Below, in pieces: positions 42,767 through 51,636 of a stretch of 64,000 bases of DNA (positions are counted from its first letter, which is position 1; each line of letters begins with the position of its first letter). The stretch comes from Nocardia colli (GTDB lineage: Bacteria > Actinomycetota > Actinomycetes > Mycobacteriales > Mycobacteriaceae): contig NZ_VXLC01000003.1 in assembly GCF_008704205.1 (NCBI RefSeq), positions 62,001 to 126,000 on the forward strand, given 5' to 3'. The notes below the pieces were generated by a model. The model did not search any database and was not told where the DNA came from. It was given only the letters and a program-made list of their open reading frames with translations. The position numbers and the translations under genes were made by a program.

Positions 42767-44218
42767 TCAACCACCGGCCGGTGCGGCTACTGCCGCGCAC
42801 GCCACGTCTTGCTGCGGGCGTTGTCCGGTAGCCAGGAAGGTCGTCACCGAGTCGTTCAGGCAGGTGTTGTCTTTGAACAGATAGGCGAGATGCCCGCCCT
42901 GATCGGCGGTGACCATTCGAGCGCGGTCACCGAATGCACGTTGCAGTTCGCGCGCTCCGGACAGCGGAGTCGCCGGGTCGCGCAGGTTCTGCACGATGAG
43001 GATGTTCGACGGACCACGGTCGTTGATCTGGACCGAGGGTTCTACCGGGTCCGGCCAATCGGCGCACGGCCAGATATTCGCCGCCGCCGCGCCGAACATG
43101 GGGTAGCGGACCCGGTCGACTGCGACGTTGCCCTGGTATACCAGTTCCGATTTCGGCCACGCGGAGTCGTTGCAGACCACGTACAGCTGACTGGACAGGT
43201 AGTTGTCCTGGTCCGGCGGCGCCGGCGGGGTGTCGCCGGCCTGTCCGGTGTCGGCCGCGCGCCAGACCTCGGCCAGCGTCGGCAGCGTCTTGTCGAAGTA
43301 GAGCATGCCGAAGTTGGCCTGGCGGAACAGTGCGCCGTATCCGCCGCCGGCCGGGTTCGGTATCGCGTCGAGCTCGGCGGCGAGTTCGTAGTACTTCGCG
43401 GTGACCTGCTCGAGCGTGCCGCCCAGGCCGTACTCGGGGTGGGCGGCCAGGAACGCCGCGAAGTCGGGGAATCGCTCCTGGAAGCCCTCCGCCAGCCTGC
43501 GCGAGTGAGTGCTGTCGAAGCCGCCGGGGCCGGTCGCGCTGTCGAGCACCACACGGTCGGTGCGGTCGGGGAACAGCGACGCGTACACCGCACCGAGGTA
43601 GGTACCGTAAGAAATGCCGTGGTAGGACAGCTTCTCCTCGCCGAGCGCCGCCCGGATCCGGTCCATGTCGCGTGCGGTGTTCGCCGTGTTGATGAACGGC
43701 AGCATCGATCCTGTCGCGGATGTACCGCACTGGTGTGCAATGTTTTTTACCGCCGCACTGCGCTGCGCCACATCGATCGGGTCGCGGGCGTACGGCGGGA
43801 TGTTGCTCGTCTGCTGTGCTGGGGTCAGCGCGCAGGTGACCGGCGTGCTGTGGCCGACGCCGCGCGGGTCGAAGCCGATCACGTCGTAGCTGTCGAGCAC
43901 GTTCTGTGGCAGGCCGAGCCTGGCGAGATCGGCCGGGAAGTTCAGCCCGGCCCCGCCCGGACCGCCGGTGTTGGTCAGCAGAATGCCCCGGCGTTGGGCC
44001 GGGGCGCTGCTCTTCAGCCGAGAGACGGCGATCTGGATCTGCGGCCCGTCCGGGTTCCGATAGTCAAGCGGGACCTCGAGAGTCGTACATTGCAGACCGG
44101 GGCCGGTGACGTCCGCCGGACAGGCGCCCCACGACAGCGGATCTGTCGCCGTTGCCACCCCCGGAACCATCGAGGCCGCGACGATCGCGACGATGACGGA
44201 CCACAATGTTCGGCGCAT
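42767..44218 (-). CDS. Secreted alpha/beta-hydrolase, tripeptidyl-aminopeptidase-like (S33)
   Basis: 483-residue exported hydrolase. Signal peptide MRRTLWSVIVAIVAASMVPGVATA; oxyanion region NTGGPGGAG; nucleophile Ser in YHGISYGTYLG (about residue 205); Asp in NLRDPATPL and His in DQGGHLAYL, so the triad is complete. The family removes tripeptides or proline residues outside the cell. ATG at 44218 with GGGAGA; a TTG five codons upstream is an alternative. A stand-alone gene between convergent and same-strand neighbours. Confidence 0.85.
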   Translation of the reverse strand: MRRTLWSVIVAIVAASMVPGVATATDPLSWGACPADVTGPGLQCTTLEVPLDYRNPDGPQIQIAVSRLKSSAPAQRRGILLTNTGGPGGAGLNFPADLARLGLPQNVLDSYDVIGFDPRGVGHSTPVTCALTPAQQTSNIPPYARDPIDVAQRSAAVKNIAHQCGTSATGSMLPFINTANTARDMDRIRAALGEEKLSYHGISYGTYLGAVYASLFPDRTDRVVLDSATGPGGFDSTHSRRLAEGFQERFPDFAAFLAAHPEYGLGGTLEQVTAKYYELAAELDAIPNPAGGGYGALFRQANFGMLYFDKTLPTLAEVWRAADTGQAGDTPPAPPDQDNYLSSQLYVVCNDSAWPKSELVYQGNVAVDRVRYPMFGAAAANIWPCADWPDPVEPSVQINDRGPSNILIVQNLRDPATPLSGARELQRAFGDRARMVTADQGGHLAYLFKDNTCLNDSVTTFLATGQRPQQDVACAAVAAPAGG

Positions 44219-44250
44219 GCCGTTGTCTCCCAACAGAAGTCGAGGCAGTA

Positions 44251-45168
44251 TCAGAAGATCGCGACCGGGTTGACCGGAACTCCTGTCATGCCGTGGATAC
44301 GTGGTGGTGCGGCGACGAACAGAAAACTGTAGCGGTCGAGTTCCGCACAGACCGCGGCGAGTTCATCGGCGTCGACGCCGTCGATCAACGGCATGCCGAG
44401 TCGCGGCAGCGCCACCCTGTGCATGGCCGGGGGACCGCCTGGCTGCGGCGGGTAGGTATCGGAGAGGTCGCCGGCATACACCGAAACGCCGCGCTCGTGC
44501 ATCCAGCGCAGCGCGTCGATGGTCATCCCTGGCATCGGGTTGCCGCGATATCGCGTTGCCACCCAATCGAATCGGGCGACGAGCGCGTCACCGGATTCGA
44601 GCCGCACACCCTGGCGTTGTTCCGCGGCGTCGAGATCCAGGGACGTGATCGCCCGGTCGGCGGGCACCGGACCGTCGATCGCGAGGTCGAGCAGGACGCC
44701 GCGGGTGACGATCCCGGCGGCGAACGCCGCGGTCGATCCGTGCTGGACGCCGCTCATGGTGACGCTCTCGTCCAATGGCCGCCCGGGATACACCTGACCG
44801 TCGACGACCATGTGCGACAGCGCATCCAGATGCGTGGACTTGATGTGGTGATTGGTGACGGTCATGACGTCCGCGTTCGCGAACACCGGGCTTCCGGTGT
44901 ACTGCATGACCAGCTGAACCGGCGACGTCTCGGCCGGGTACGGCCCGAACGGACCGCTGATCACCGGCGCGGGCTGGATCGGCACAGCCAGCGACACCGA
45001 GCGCCCGATGCGGACCTCGCGCGCGCCCCGCTCGCGCGCCTCGTCGGTGATCAAGTTCAACGTGCCCAGTTCGTCGTCGTCGCCCCAGCGGCCCCAATTG
45101 CTCGGCGGCGCAAGGCTTCCGGCCTGTTCGGGACCGGCGGCCGGAGGTGTGGTGGTGTCAGCTGACAC
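44251..45168 (-). CDS. Cyclase-family metal-dependent hydrolase (kynurenine-formamidase-like)
   Basis: 305-residue member of the cyclase family (PF04199). The metal-binding triad is HHIKSTHLDALSH, preceded by NADVMTVT; further conserved parts are YPGRPLDESV and GVSVYAGDLSDTYPP. Family members hydrolyse amides or cyclic substrates such as N-formylkynurenine or isatin. GTG at 45168 was chosen because GGGAGA precedes it and homology begins there; the upstream frame is less convincing. 32 nt precede the peptidase gene on the same strand. Confidence 0.78.
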   Translation of the reverse strand: MSADTTTPPAAGPEQAGSLAPPSNWGRWGDDDELGTLNLITDEARERGAREVRIGRSVSLAVPIQPAPVISGPFGPYPAETSPVQLVMQYTGSPVFANADVMTVTNHHIKSTHLDALSHMVVDGQVYPGRPLDESVTMSGVQHGSTAAFAAGIVTRGVLLDLAIDGPVPADRAITSLDLDAAEQRQGVRLESGDALVARFDWVATRYRGNPMPGMTIDALRWMHERGVSVYAGDLSDTYPPQPGGPPAMHRVALPRLGMPLIDGVDADELAAVCAELDRYSFLFVAAPPRIHGMTGVPVNPVAIF

Positions 45169-45433
45169 GGTTGTCTCCCTCGATAGCGATTGATCGGCGA
45201 CGTCCGGCGGTGGGCCTGCTCGAGCGAACGGCGGCAGGCCTGTGCCGGGCACGCCGAACAGTCAAGACCATGCCGTAGCGGCACAGTCAAGCGGTCGGTC
45301 GCACACCAATGGGTTGGAGACACAACGGCCGGCACGGACTTTCGCGTCCGTACCGACCTTCGTGTGTTCGACGCTACGACCTGCACCGTCTTCGCATAAT
45401 CGAGGCGTTCTGCCAGTGCCGATTTCGCTATGT

Positions 45434-45622
45434 CTACCGGCGGCCGCGGCGACGGAAGTTGAACGAGCGCGCCCCGGTGCCGACACCGGCCAGGTGCAGG
45501 GCCACGAGTAGCAGCCCGACGGTGGTGAGAGTGCCTGCGGTGATGGAATCCCCGAGGGTGGTCGTGGTCAGATCGAGCAGCAACGCGAGTGCGAATGCCA
45601 CGGCGGCGGCGATGGCCAACAT
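45434..45622 (-). CDS. Small membrane protein, 62 aa
   Basis: Two hydrophobic helices (MLAIAAAVAFALALLLDL; TAGTLTTVGLLLVALHLAG) and a basic tail FNFRRRGRR. A near-perfect AGGAGG 6 nt before the ATG at 45622 supports this small gene. The longer open frame upstream has no RBS. No family recognised; similar small two-helix proteins are common in Nocardia. It is divergent from the ABC ATPase gene. About 265 nt before it (45169-45433) hold nothing recognised. Confidence 0.62.
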   Translation of the reverse strand: MLAIAAAVAFALALLLDLTTTTLGDSITAGTLTTVGLLLVALHLAGVGTGARSFNFRRRGRR

Positions 45623-45771
45623 GTAGAACCTCCTGATAGTGACCAGGATGTACCCCAAGGTTCCGGGCGCAACCGTATGACTTTTGTCATCGGCAATCCA
45701 TGCACAACCCACCGGGTTTCGGTGACTGCGCTTACTACTGCCGCCGGCCGCGGTCCGTGATCGTAGAAGTC

Positions 45772-46758
45772 ATGAACAGCACTCATTTGCCGGACCGCGC
45801 ACAGCATGCGCGACCGACCGACGACATCATCACCGCACGCGGACTACGCCGCACCTACGGCACCGGCAAGGCCGCGTTCGAGGCGGTGAAAGGCGTTGAC
45901 CTCCAAGTCTTCGAGGGCGAAGTCTTCGCGCTGCTCGGCACCAACGGCGCGGGCAAGACCTCGACCCTCGACATGCTGGAGGGGCTCGCCGCGCCCTCGG
46001 CCGGGGTCGTCGAGGTCTTCGGCCTCGACCCGCGCCGGGACCGCGATCAGGTTCGCGCGCAGGTCGGCATCATGTTGCAGGCCGGTGGCCTGCCGGCCGA
46101 GCTGACCGTCCGCGAAACCCTGGAGATGTGGCGCGGGACGTGCAGCGACCCGACCACCTCCGACGTCGTTCTCGCCCAGGTCGACCTGGCCGATCGCGCC
46201 GACGTCCGGGTCGGTTCGCTCTCCGGCGGCGAGCAGCGCCGCGTCGACATGGCCTGCGCTCTGCTCGGCCAGCCCCGGTTGCTGTTCCTGGACGAGCCGA
46301 CCACCGGGCTCGACCCGGAGAGCCGCCGCGCGACCTGGCAGTTGCTCGCGGGCCTCAAGGCCTCCGGCGTGACCATGGTGCTCACCACGCACTACCTGGA
46401 CGAGGCCGAGGCGCTGGCCGACCGGATCGCGATCATGCACAAGGGCGCGGTCGCCCGGGCCGGCACGTTGCGTGAGATCGTCGACGGTCATCCGGCGCGG
46501 ATCGTCTTCGATCATCCGGGACTGCCGTTGCCGCAGCTGCGCGCCGCACAGATCGACGCGCAGGCCCGGGTCACGGTCAGCACCTACGACCTGCAAGGTC
46601 ACCTGTTCGAACTGCTCGGCTGGGCCCGCGAGCACGGACTGCAACTGCGCGGGCTCGAAGCCCATGCCGCCTCGCTGGAGGCGGTCTTCCTCGACATCGC
46701 CAACGAACCGGTCGCCCCGGCCGCGTCCACCCCCGAACTGATCGGAGCAGCCCGATGA
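45772..46758 (+). CDS. ABC transporter ATP-binding protein (DrrA-like)
   Basis: 328-residue ATPase of an exporter. Walker A LLGTNGAGKTST, signature LSGGEQRRVDMACALL, Walker B LLFLDEPTTGLDP, and switch His TTHYLDEAE. The C-terminal extension is typical of drug/lipid exporters. ATG at 45772; the RBS is weak. The stop overlaps the permease gene by 4 nt. With the permease, kinase and response regulator it forms a four-gene unit resembling DesK/DesR- or drug-sensing exporters. Confidence 0.88.
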   Translation: MNSTHLPDRAQHARPTDDIITARGLRRTYGTGKAAFEAVKGVDLQVFEGEVFALLGTNGAGKTSTLDMLEGLAAPSAGVVEVFGLDPRRDRDQVRAQVGIMLQAGGLPAELTVRETLEMWRGTCSDPTTSDVVLAQVDLADRADVRVGSLSGGEQRRVDMACALLGQPRLLFLDEPTTGLDPESRRATWQLLAGLKASGVTMVLTTHYLDEAEALADRIAIMHKGAVARAGTLREIVDGHPARIVFDHPGLPLPQLRAAQIDAQARVTVSTYDLQGHLFELLGWAREHGLQLRGLEAHAASLEAVFLDIANEPVAPAASTPELIGAAR

Positions 46759-47570
46759 CCACCCTCGCCGCACCCACCACCGCGTTCCGCCGCCGCCCGC
46801 TGGTCGCGCTCGCGAAGGCCGAGTACTTGCAGTTCCGGCGCAACAAGACGCTGGTCTGGATGGCGACCCTCTTTCCGATCGGCATCCCGCTCGCCACCTA
46901 CTTCATCGCGATCAAAGACGACGCACCGACGACGGCCACGGCGGCGATCGCGTTCGAGATGTTCACCTTGCTCGCTTTGCTTTTCGTGCAGTACTACTCG
47001 GTGCTGTCGATGGTCACCACGCGCCGCAGCGAAGGCGTGTTGAAGCGGTTGCGCACAGGTGAGGCCGCCGACTGGCAGATCCTGACCGCCCCGGCGGTTC
47101 CCGGTGTGGTGATGACCGCCTTCGGCACGGTCGTCGTCGCCGCGGTCATCTACGGTGCGGGCGCACCCGCACCGGTCAACCCGCTGGCGATCGTGCTCGC
47201 GCTGGTGGGCGGGATCGTGCTGTTCTCGCTACTCGCGCTCGCGACCAGTGCGGTGACGAAGAACGCCGAGGCCGCGCAGATGACCTCGCTGCCCATCATG
47301 GTGGTCGCGATGGTCGGCCTCGGGTCCATTCGCACGGTGCTGCCCGATCGGCTCGCCGCGCTGGCCGACTGGACGCCGTTCGCGGCCATTTCCGATCTGG
47401 CTTCCCTCGGTGCGTCCGGCAAGACCTCCACCGCCGCCGCATCCGACGTGGCCCTGGATTTCGCGGGCACCTTCGCCGAACTCGGCCGGCCGTTTGCCAC
47501 ACTGGCGATATGGACCGTCCTGGCGCTCGCGCTGACCCGCAAGAGTTTCCGCTGGGACGATCGCGGTTGA
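46755..47570 (+). CDS. ABC-2 type permease
   Basis: 271-residue membrane partner of the ATPase, with about six hydrophobic segments. An N-terminal cytoplasmic helix (LAKAEYLQFRRNKTLVW) precedes the first membrane helix. ABC-2 family, as in YadH/DrrB. ATG at 46755 overlaps the ATPase stop; its own stop overlaps the TTG start of the kinase (TTGA). Substrate unknown. Confidence 0.85.
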   Translation: MTTLAAPTTAFRRRPLVALAKAEYLQFRRNKTLVWMATLFPIGIPLATYFIAIKDDAPTTATAAIAFEMFTLLALLFVQYYSVLSMVTTRRSEGVLKRLRTGEAADWQILTAPAVPGVVMTAFGTVVVAAVIYGAGAPAPVNPLAIVLALVGGIVLFSLLALATSAVTKNAEAAQMTSLPIMVVAMVGLGSIRTVLPDRLAALADWTPFAAISDLASLGASGKTSTAAASDVALDFAGTFAELGRPFATLAIWTVLALALTRKSFRWDDRG

Positions 47571-48709
47571 GCCGCTTGACCTCCTGGTGGGACGCGTTGT
47601 CAGGGCCGGACAAGTTCCGGCTCTACACGCGCGTCACCATCCAGGTCGCGGTGGTGTCGGCGATCGCGGGGATGTCGGTCAGTGCGCGCGGACCGTGGCT
47701 GACCGTCGGGGTGGTCGTCGCCGGTCTCGCGTCCGTCGTTGCGCTGGAAGTGGCACCCGACTTCGCCGGGCCGTCGGCCGCTCGGTGGCGTCGGTGGGCG
47801 CTACCGGCTTCGATCGTGGCGCTGGTGGGGGTGTGGCTGATCTTCGCGCTGGTCGCCAGGCTGGCCGACAGCGACTCGGTCGTCGGGCAAGGGAGTATCG
47901 CCAGTCTCTTCGCGGCGGTGCTCGGCATGATGTCCGTCGTCGCGTTCCTGCGGCACAAATGGTGGATCGTCCTCGGCATCAGCGTGGCGACCGGGCTGCT
48001 CATCGGTTCCTCACCGCTGATGGGTCTGGTCATGGCCGTGGTGACCTATATCGCCGGATGTTTTGTCGTCGCAACGACATTGCTGACCGCGTGGGGTGTG
48101 CGGGTGGTCGACGAGCTGGATCGGGCGAAGGGCGTCGAAGCCGAATTGCAAGTGGCCGAAGAGCGTTTGCGCTTCGCCCGGGACCTGCACGACATCGTCG
48201 GCCGCGGGTTCTCCGCGATCGCGGTGAAAAGCGAACTCGCGGCGGTGCTTTCGCGATCCGGTCAGAGCGACCGCGCGGCCGCCGAGATGGACGAGGTGAA
48301 GACGCTCGCGGTCGACTCGATGGGGCAGATGCGAAAACTGGTGCGCGGCTACCGGGGTATCGATCTGCGCGGGGAGGTGGGCGGCGCACGCTCGCTGCTG
48401 TCGGCGGTGGGCTGCCGGCTCGACGTCGAGGGCGATGCGGCCAAGGTGCCCGCGCGGTTCCACGAGGTGGCCGCGTGGGTGGTGCGCGAAGGAACGACGA
48501 ACATCGTCGAACACTCGTCGGCGACCTCGGCGGTGCTCACGCTCGGCGACGCGGGCATGTCCCTGCGCAACGACCGTCCGGACGGCACGCCGGGCGAGCG
48601 ATCCGGACTGCGCGGCCTCGGCGAGCGCCTCGCGACCGTCGGCGCGACCCTCGACGTGACCGCGACACCCGAGCAGTTCACCCTCCAAATCCATTGGGAG
48701 AACAAATGA
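47567..48709 (+). CDS. NarL-type sensor histidine kinase
   Basis: 380-residue kinase with about five N-terminal membrane helices (residues 20-180), then a HisKA_3 domain with FARDLHDIVGRGFSAIAVK (His about 208), and a short HATPase domain with VREGTTNIVEHS and SGLRGLGERL. The start is a TTG at 47567 that overlaps the permease stop by 4 nt, judged by the overlap and family length; a longer form would run into the permease. Senses a membrane or envelope signal and phosphorylates the next protein. Confidence 0.83.
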   Translation: MSRLTSWWDALSGPDKFRLYTRVTIQVAVVSAIAGMSVSARGPWLTVGVVVAGLASVVALEVAPDFAGPSAARWRRWALPASIVALVGVWLIFALVARLADSDSVVGQGSIASLFAAVLGMMSVVAFLRHKWWIVLGISVATGLLIGSSPLMGLVMAVVTYIAGCFVVATTLLTAWGVRVVDELDRAKGVEAELQVAEERLRFARDLHDIVGRGFSAIAVKSELAAVLSRSGQSDRAAAEMDEVKTLAVDSMGQMRKLVRGYRGIDLRGEVGGARSLLSAVGCRLDVEGDAAKVPARFHEVAAWVVREGTTNIVEHSSATSAVLTLGDAGMSLRNDRPDGTPGERSGLRGLGERLATVGATLDVTATPEQFTLQIHWENK

Positions 48710-49326
48710 TTCCCGTGTTTCTCGCCGACGACGAAACGCTCATCCGGGCCGCGCTGGCGACCATGCTCGATCTGGAAGCCGACCTCGAGGTGATCGATCA
48801 CGTCGGCTCGGGCGATGAACTGCTCGCGGCGTGGCGGCGTCGGACCGAGAGCGGCGAGCCGGTCGCGGTGGCGGTCATCGATCTGCAGATGCCCGGCATC
48901 GACGGCATCGAGACCGCCATCGAACTACAGCGGCTCACCCCGGGTGCGGGCACGCTGATCGTCACGAGTCACGGCCGCCCCGGGTATCTCAAACGTGCCC
49001 TCGCCGCGGGTGTGCGCGGCTTCCTGCCGAAGACGACCTCCGCGGCGACACTGGCCGAGGTGATCCGCACCGTGCACCGCGGCGGCCGATACGTCGACCC
49101 CGAACTGGCCGCCGAAGCCATCAGCGCGGGCGACACCGTGCTCACCGCCCGCGAGGCCGACGTCCTCGAGTACGCCATCGACGGCGCGTCCGTCGAGGAC
49201 ATCGCCCGCCGCGCTCACCTTTCCGCCGGCACCACCCGCAACTACCTGTCCTCGGCAATGGCGAAACTCGGCGTCTCCAACCGCTACGAGGCCGCCCTCA
49301 AAGCGCGGGAGAAGGGCTGGATCTGA
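48706..49326 (+). CDS. LuxR/NarL-type response regulator
   Basis: 206-residue regulator. Receiver with acidic pocket LADDET, phospho-Asp in VAVIDLQMPGIDG (about residue 58), and Lys in FLPKTT. C-terminal LuxR HTH (LTAREADVLEYAIDG, then SVEDIARRAHLSAGTTRNYL). Resembles DesR. ATG at 48706 with GGGAG and an ATGA overlap with the kinase stop. It likely controls the adjacent ABC exporter. Confidence 0.9.
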   Translation: MIPVFLADDETLIRAALATMLDLEADLEVIDHVGSGDELLAAWRRRTESGEPVAVAVIDLQMPGIDGIETAIELQRLTPGAGTLIVTSHGRPGYLKRALAAGVRGFLPKTTSAATLAEVIRTVHRGGRYVDPELAAEAISAGDTVLTAREADVLEYAIDGASVEDIARRAHLSAGTTRNYLSSAMAKLGVSNRYEAALKAREKGWI

Positions 49327-49330
49327 CTGC

Positions 49331-50125
49331 TCAGCGATCCGCGTGATCGAGGGCGCCGACCTCGCGGACGGCCGCGGCGACGGCGCGGAAATCCTTGCGC
49401 AGGATCGCGCCGTGGTTGCTGGCGACTTTCGCGCTGATCCGGATGTTCGGGTTACGCGCGGTGACCGCGTCGAGGCCGGCTCGGATCCGTTCCTGCTCAT
49501 CGCCTTTGCTGCCGAGCGAGGACCCCGAGGCGTTCACGTATCGCGTCGGGACGGTGATGTTGTCCAGGACAGGGTCCAGTTCGCGTTTGCGGGCGATCAT
49601 CCCGGCCTCGATGTTGCTGTCCGCCATCTGTTCCGCGGTCATCTTCGGGGTCAGGCCGGTCGGGCGCAGCGCAAGCATGAGCCAGCTCAGCCGCCGCCAC
49701 AGCTTCCGCATCTGCTCGATGTCGATCTCATCGATCCAGTCGTAGGGTTGCGCGCCCTCGACCAAGACCGCGCCGACCGCGCGGCCGGGATTGCGGCTCG
49801 CCCAGTGCGCCGCGACGAACGCGCCGTAGGACCAGCCCACCAGTAGCGCGCGCGGTACCTCCCTGGCCGCGAGCACCGCGTCGACATCGTGGACGTTCGT
49901 TTTGAACGAATAGTCCGCCGAAGGCTTCGACTTGCCGCGGGCCCGCATGTCGTAGGTGATGTGCCGCCAACTCGGGCCCAGTTCGGCGATGACGCGTCGC
50001 CAGTTTCGCTGAGTTGCCATGTGGCCGTTGAGGTATAGCACCGGGATGCCTGGGCCGCCGGTATCGGTGACGGCCAGGGCGGTGTCGTCGACCGGCACCA
50101 TGCCGGTCCAGTTCGTGGTGGTCAT
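49331..50125 (-). CDS. Alpha/beta-hydrolase
   Basis: 264-residue hydrolase. Nucleophile Ser in LVGWSYGAFVAAHW (about residue 97), oxyanion region LYLNGHMATQRNW, His in KVASNHGAILRKDF near the end. Family members hydrolyse esters or lactones; substrate unknown. ATG at 50125 overlaps the DUF1048 stop by 4 nt, so the two are one operon. It converges with the response-regulator gene, 4 nt apart. Confidence 0.83.
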   Translation of the reverse strand: MTTTNWTGMVPVDDTALAVTDTGGPGIPVLYLNGHMATQRNWRRVIAELGPSWRHITYDMRARGKSKPSADYSFKTNVHDVDAVLAAREVPRALLVGWSYGAFVAAHWASRNPGRAVGAVLVEGAQPYDWIDEIDIEQMRKLWRRLSWLMLALRPTGLTPKMTAEQMADSNIEAGMIARKRELDPVLDNITVPTRYVNASGSSLGSKGDEQERIRAGLDAVTARNPNIRISAKVASNHGAILRKDFRAVAAAVREVGALDHADR

Positions 50126-50499
50126 CGGGGCTGGCCTTCCTCGGCGCGGGCGATGGCTTCGGTCAGTTGTCTGCGGGCACGGGCGGGGACGTAGCCGCCG
50201 TCGGAGTAGTTCTCGACGAACGTCTCGACGAAATGCACCGGGTCCGCGCCGACGATCGCGCGGATCGGCGTCGCGTCCGCCGCGGCCTGCTCGAACAGGT
50301 CGGCGAGGTCGTCGAACCGCGATGCGTCGTGCTCGCCGTCGATCGGGACGAAGTGCATCATGTGCTGTTCGATCGCTTCGACCGCCGCCCGGTAGTTGGG
50401 CGGAAGCCGGCGCATGCGCGTCTTGTACCGGCGCCAGCGTTGCTTGGGGCCGACCAGCTTTGCGATCAAGCCGGCGTTCGCGGTGTCGGACATGGTCAT
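50122..50499 (-). CDS. DUF1048-family protein
   Basis: 125-residue helical protein of the DUF1048 group, often found next to PadR regulators. Features are the basic N-terminal helix KQRWRRYKTRMRRLPPNYR and AVEAIEQHMMHF. No known activity. ATG at 50499 with GGAG. Upstream promoter (50608-50637) has two palindromes, but no PadR gene is in the window. Confidence 0.68.
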   Translation of the reverse strand: MTMSDTANAGLIAKLVGPKQRWRRYKTRMRRLPPNYRAAVEAIEQHMMHFVPIDGEHDASRFDDLADLFEQAAADATPIRAIVGADPVHFVETFVENYSDGGYVPARARRQLTEAIARAEEGQPR

Positions 50500-50589
50500 C
50501 GGTCTCCTTCGTGGAGCCGTTCGAGTCGTTCCGGGAGGAAGCTCCTTGTCCTCCAGTGCTTTTCGCGATGTCCTCGATTGCTACTTGGT

Positions 50590-50615
50590 GTTACTTACTA
50601 CTAGTAGATAGTAAC
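50590..50615. promoter_or_regulatory. 26-bp near-palindrome, putative operator
   Basis: Starts GTTACT and ends AGTAAC, with perfect central CTACTAGTAG; 22 of 26 bases are symmetric. It overlaps the -10 of the DUF1048 promoter. The type resembles PadR operators. Confidence 0.6.
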
Positions 50616-50637
50616 GATGAGTACCGGTACTTAGCAA
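50608..50637 (-). promoter_or_regulatory. Promoter of the DUF1048-hydrolase operon
   Basis: On the minus strand, TTGCTA (50632-50637), 18-nt spacer, TACTAT (50608-50613). A second palindrome AGTACCGGTACT (50620-50631) lies in the spacer. Confidence 0.55.
50620..50631. promoter_or_regulatory. 12-bp perfect palindrome, second operator
   Basis: AGTACCGGTACT, five bp from the larger palindrome at 50590-50615. Confidence 0.5.
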
Positions 50638-50691
50638 TAGCGAATAGTTGAGGGACTGCGCGCGCGGCGCGATTCGGGCAGGATTGCCGGG

Positions 50692-51636
50692 GTGATCATC
50701 GGACTGTGCGGGGCCGAGTTTCCTGAGGTTCGGCGGCATCTGCGGGTGGCGTTGCCGGAGGCGGAGCTGGTCGAGCTGGTGGTGGGTGCGCGTGAATTGC
50801 GGGCCGTGGATGTGCTGGTTCCGTTGGGGGCCAGTATCGATGCGGGGTTGATGGAGGCCGTGCGGCCTCGGTTGATTCAGCAGTTCGGGGTGGGGTTGCA
50901 AGGGGTGGATCTGGTCGCCGCGCGGGAGCGGGGGATTCCGGTGGCGTTTGTGCCTGCCGCCGATACCGGGAATGCGGTGGCGGTCGCGGAGATCGCGATG
51001 CTGCATCTGCTGATGTTGTTGCGGCGGTTCGGCGAAACGCAGGTGAGTGTCGCCGAGCGTCGAGTCGGGAGTCCGAGTGGGAGCATGCTGGCCGGTAAGG
51101 CGGTGACCGTGCTCGGCACTGGTGCGATCGGTACTGCGTTGCTGGCTCGGCTTTCCGCGTTCGATGTGGTGACGACGGCGGTCGGGCGGCGGGGTTATCG
51201 GGACTATCCGGCGCTGAGCGGTCTGGTTCCGGCCGAGCGGTACTACTCGATCGATGTGTTCCGAAAAGCCTTGGCGGGCACCGAAGTTCTGATCGTTTGT
51301 TGTCCGCTGACCGAGCGAACGCGGGGCCTGGTCGGTGCCGACGAGTTCGCGGCGATGCCGCCGGGCGGGTGGCTGATCAATGTGGGTCGCGGACCGATCG
51401 TGGAGTATCGGTCACTGCTCGACGCGTTGCGATCCGGTCGTTTGGCCGGTGCCGGGTTGGACGTCACTTGGGCAGAACCCATCGATCCCGGCGATCCGCT
51501 GTTGAGTGAGAATGTTTGCGTCACACCGCATATCGGTGGTGTCACCGAAGAGTCGTACGCTGCGATGGCGGCTACGTTCGCCGTGAATGCGCGCAGAGTG
51601 CTTGCCGGGGAACCGCTTTCACATCTCGCGGAGTGA
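50692..51636 (+). CDS. D-2-hydroxyacid dehydrogenase family
   Basis: 314-residue NAD(P)-dependent enzyme. Nucleotide loop VLGTGAIGTALLARL, substrate Arg in LINVGRGPIV, and TPHIGGVTEES with the catalytic His. It would reduce a 2-oxoacid to a D-2-hydroxyacid, or the reverse. GTG at 50692 with a weak CAGGA site. Divergent from the DUF1048 gene. The 3' end overlaps the convergent phosphoesterase gene by 18 nt. Confidence 0.88.
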   Translation: MIIGLCGAEFPEVRRHLRVALPEAELVELVVGARELRAVDVLVPLGASIDAGLMEAVRPRLIQQFGVGLQGVDLVAARERGIPVAFVPAADTGNAVAVAEIAMLHLLMLLRRFGETQVSVAERRVGSPSGSMLAGKAVTVLGTGAIGTALLARLSAFDVVTTAVGRRGYRDYPALSGLVPAERYYSIDVFRKALAGTEVLIVCCPLTERTRGLVGADEFAAMPPGGWLINVGRGPIVEYRSLLDALRSGRLAGAGLDVTWAEPIDPGDPLLSENVCVTPHIGGVTEESYAAMAATFAVNARRVLAGEPLSHLAE

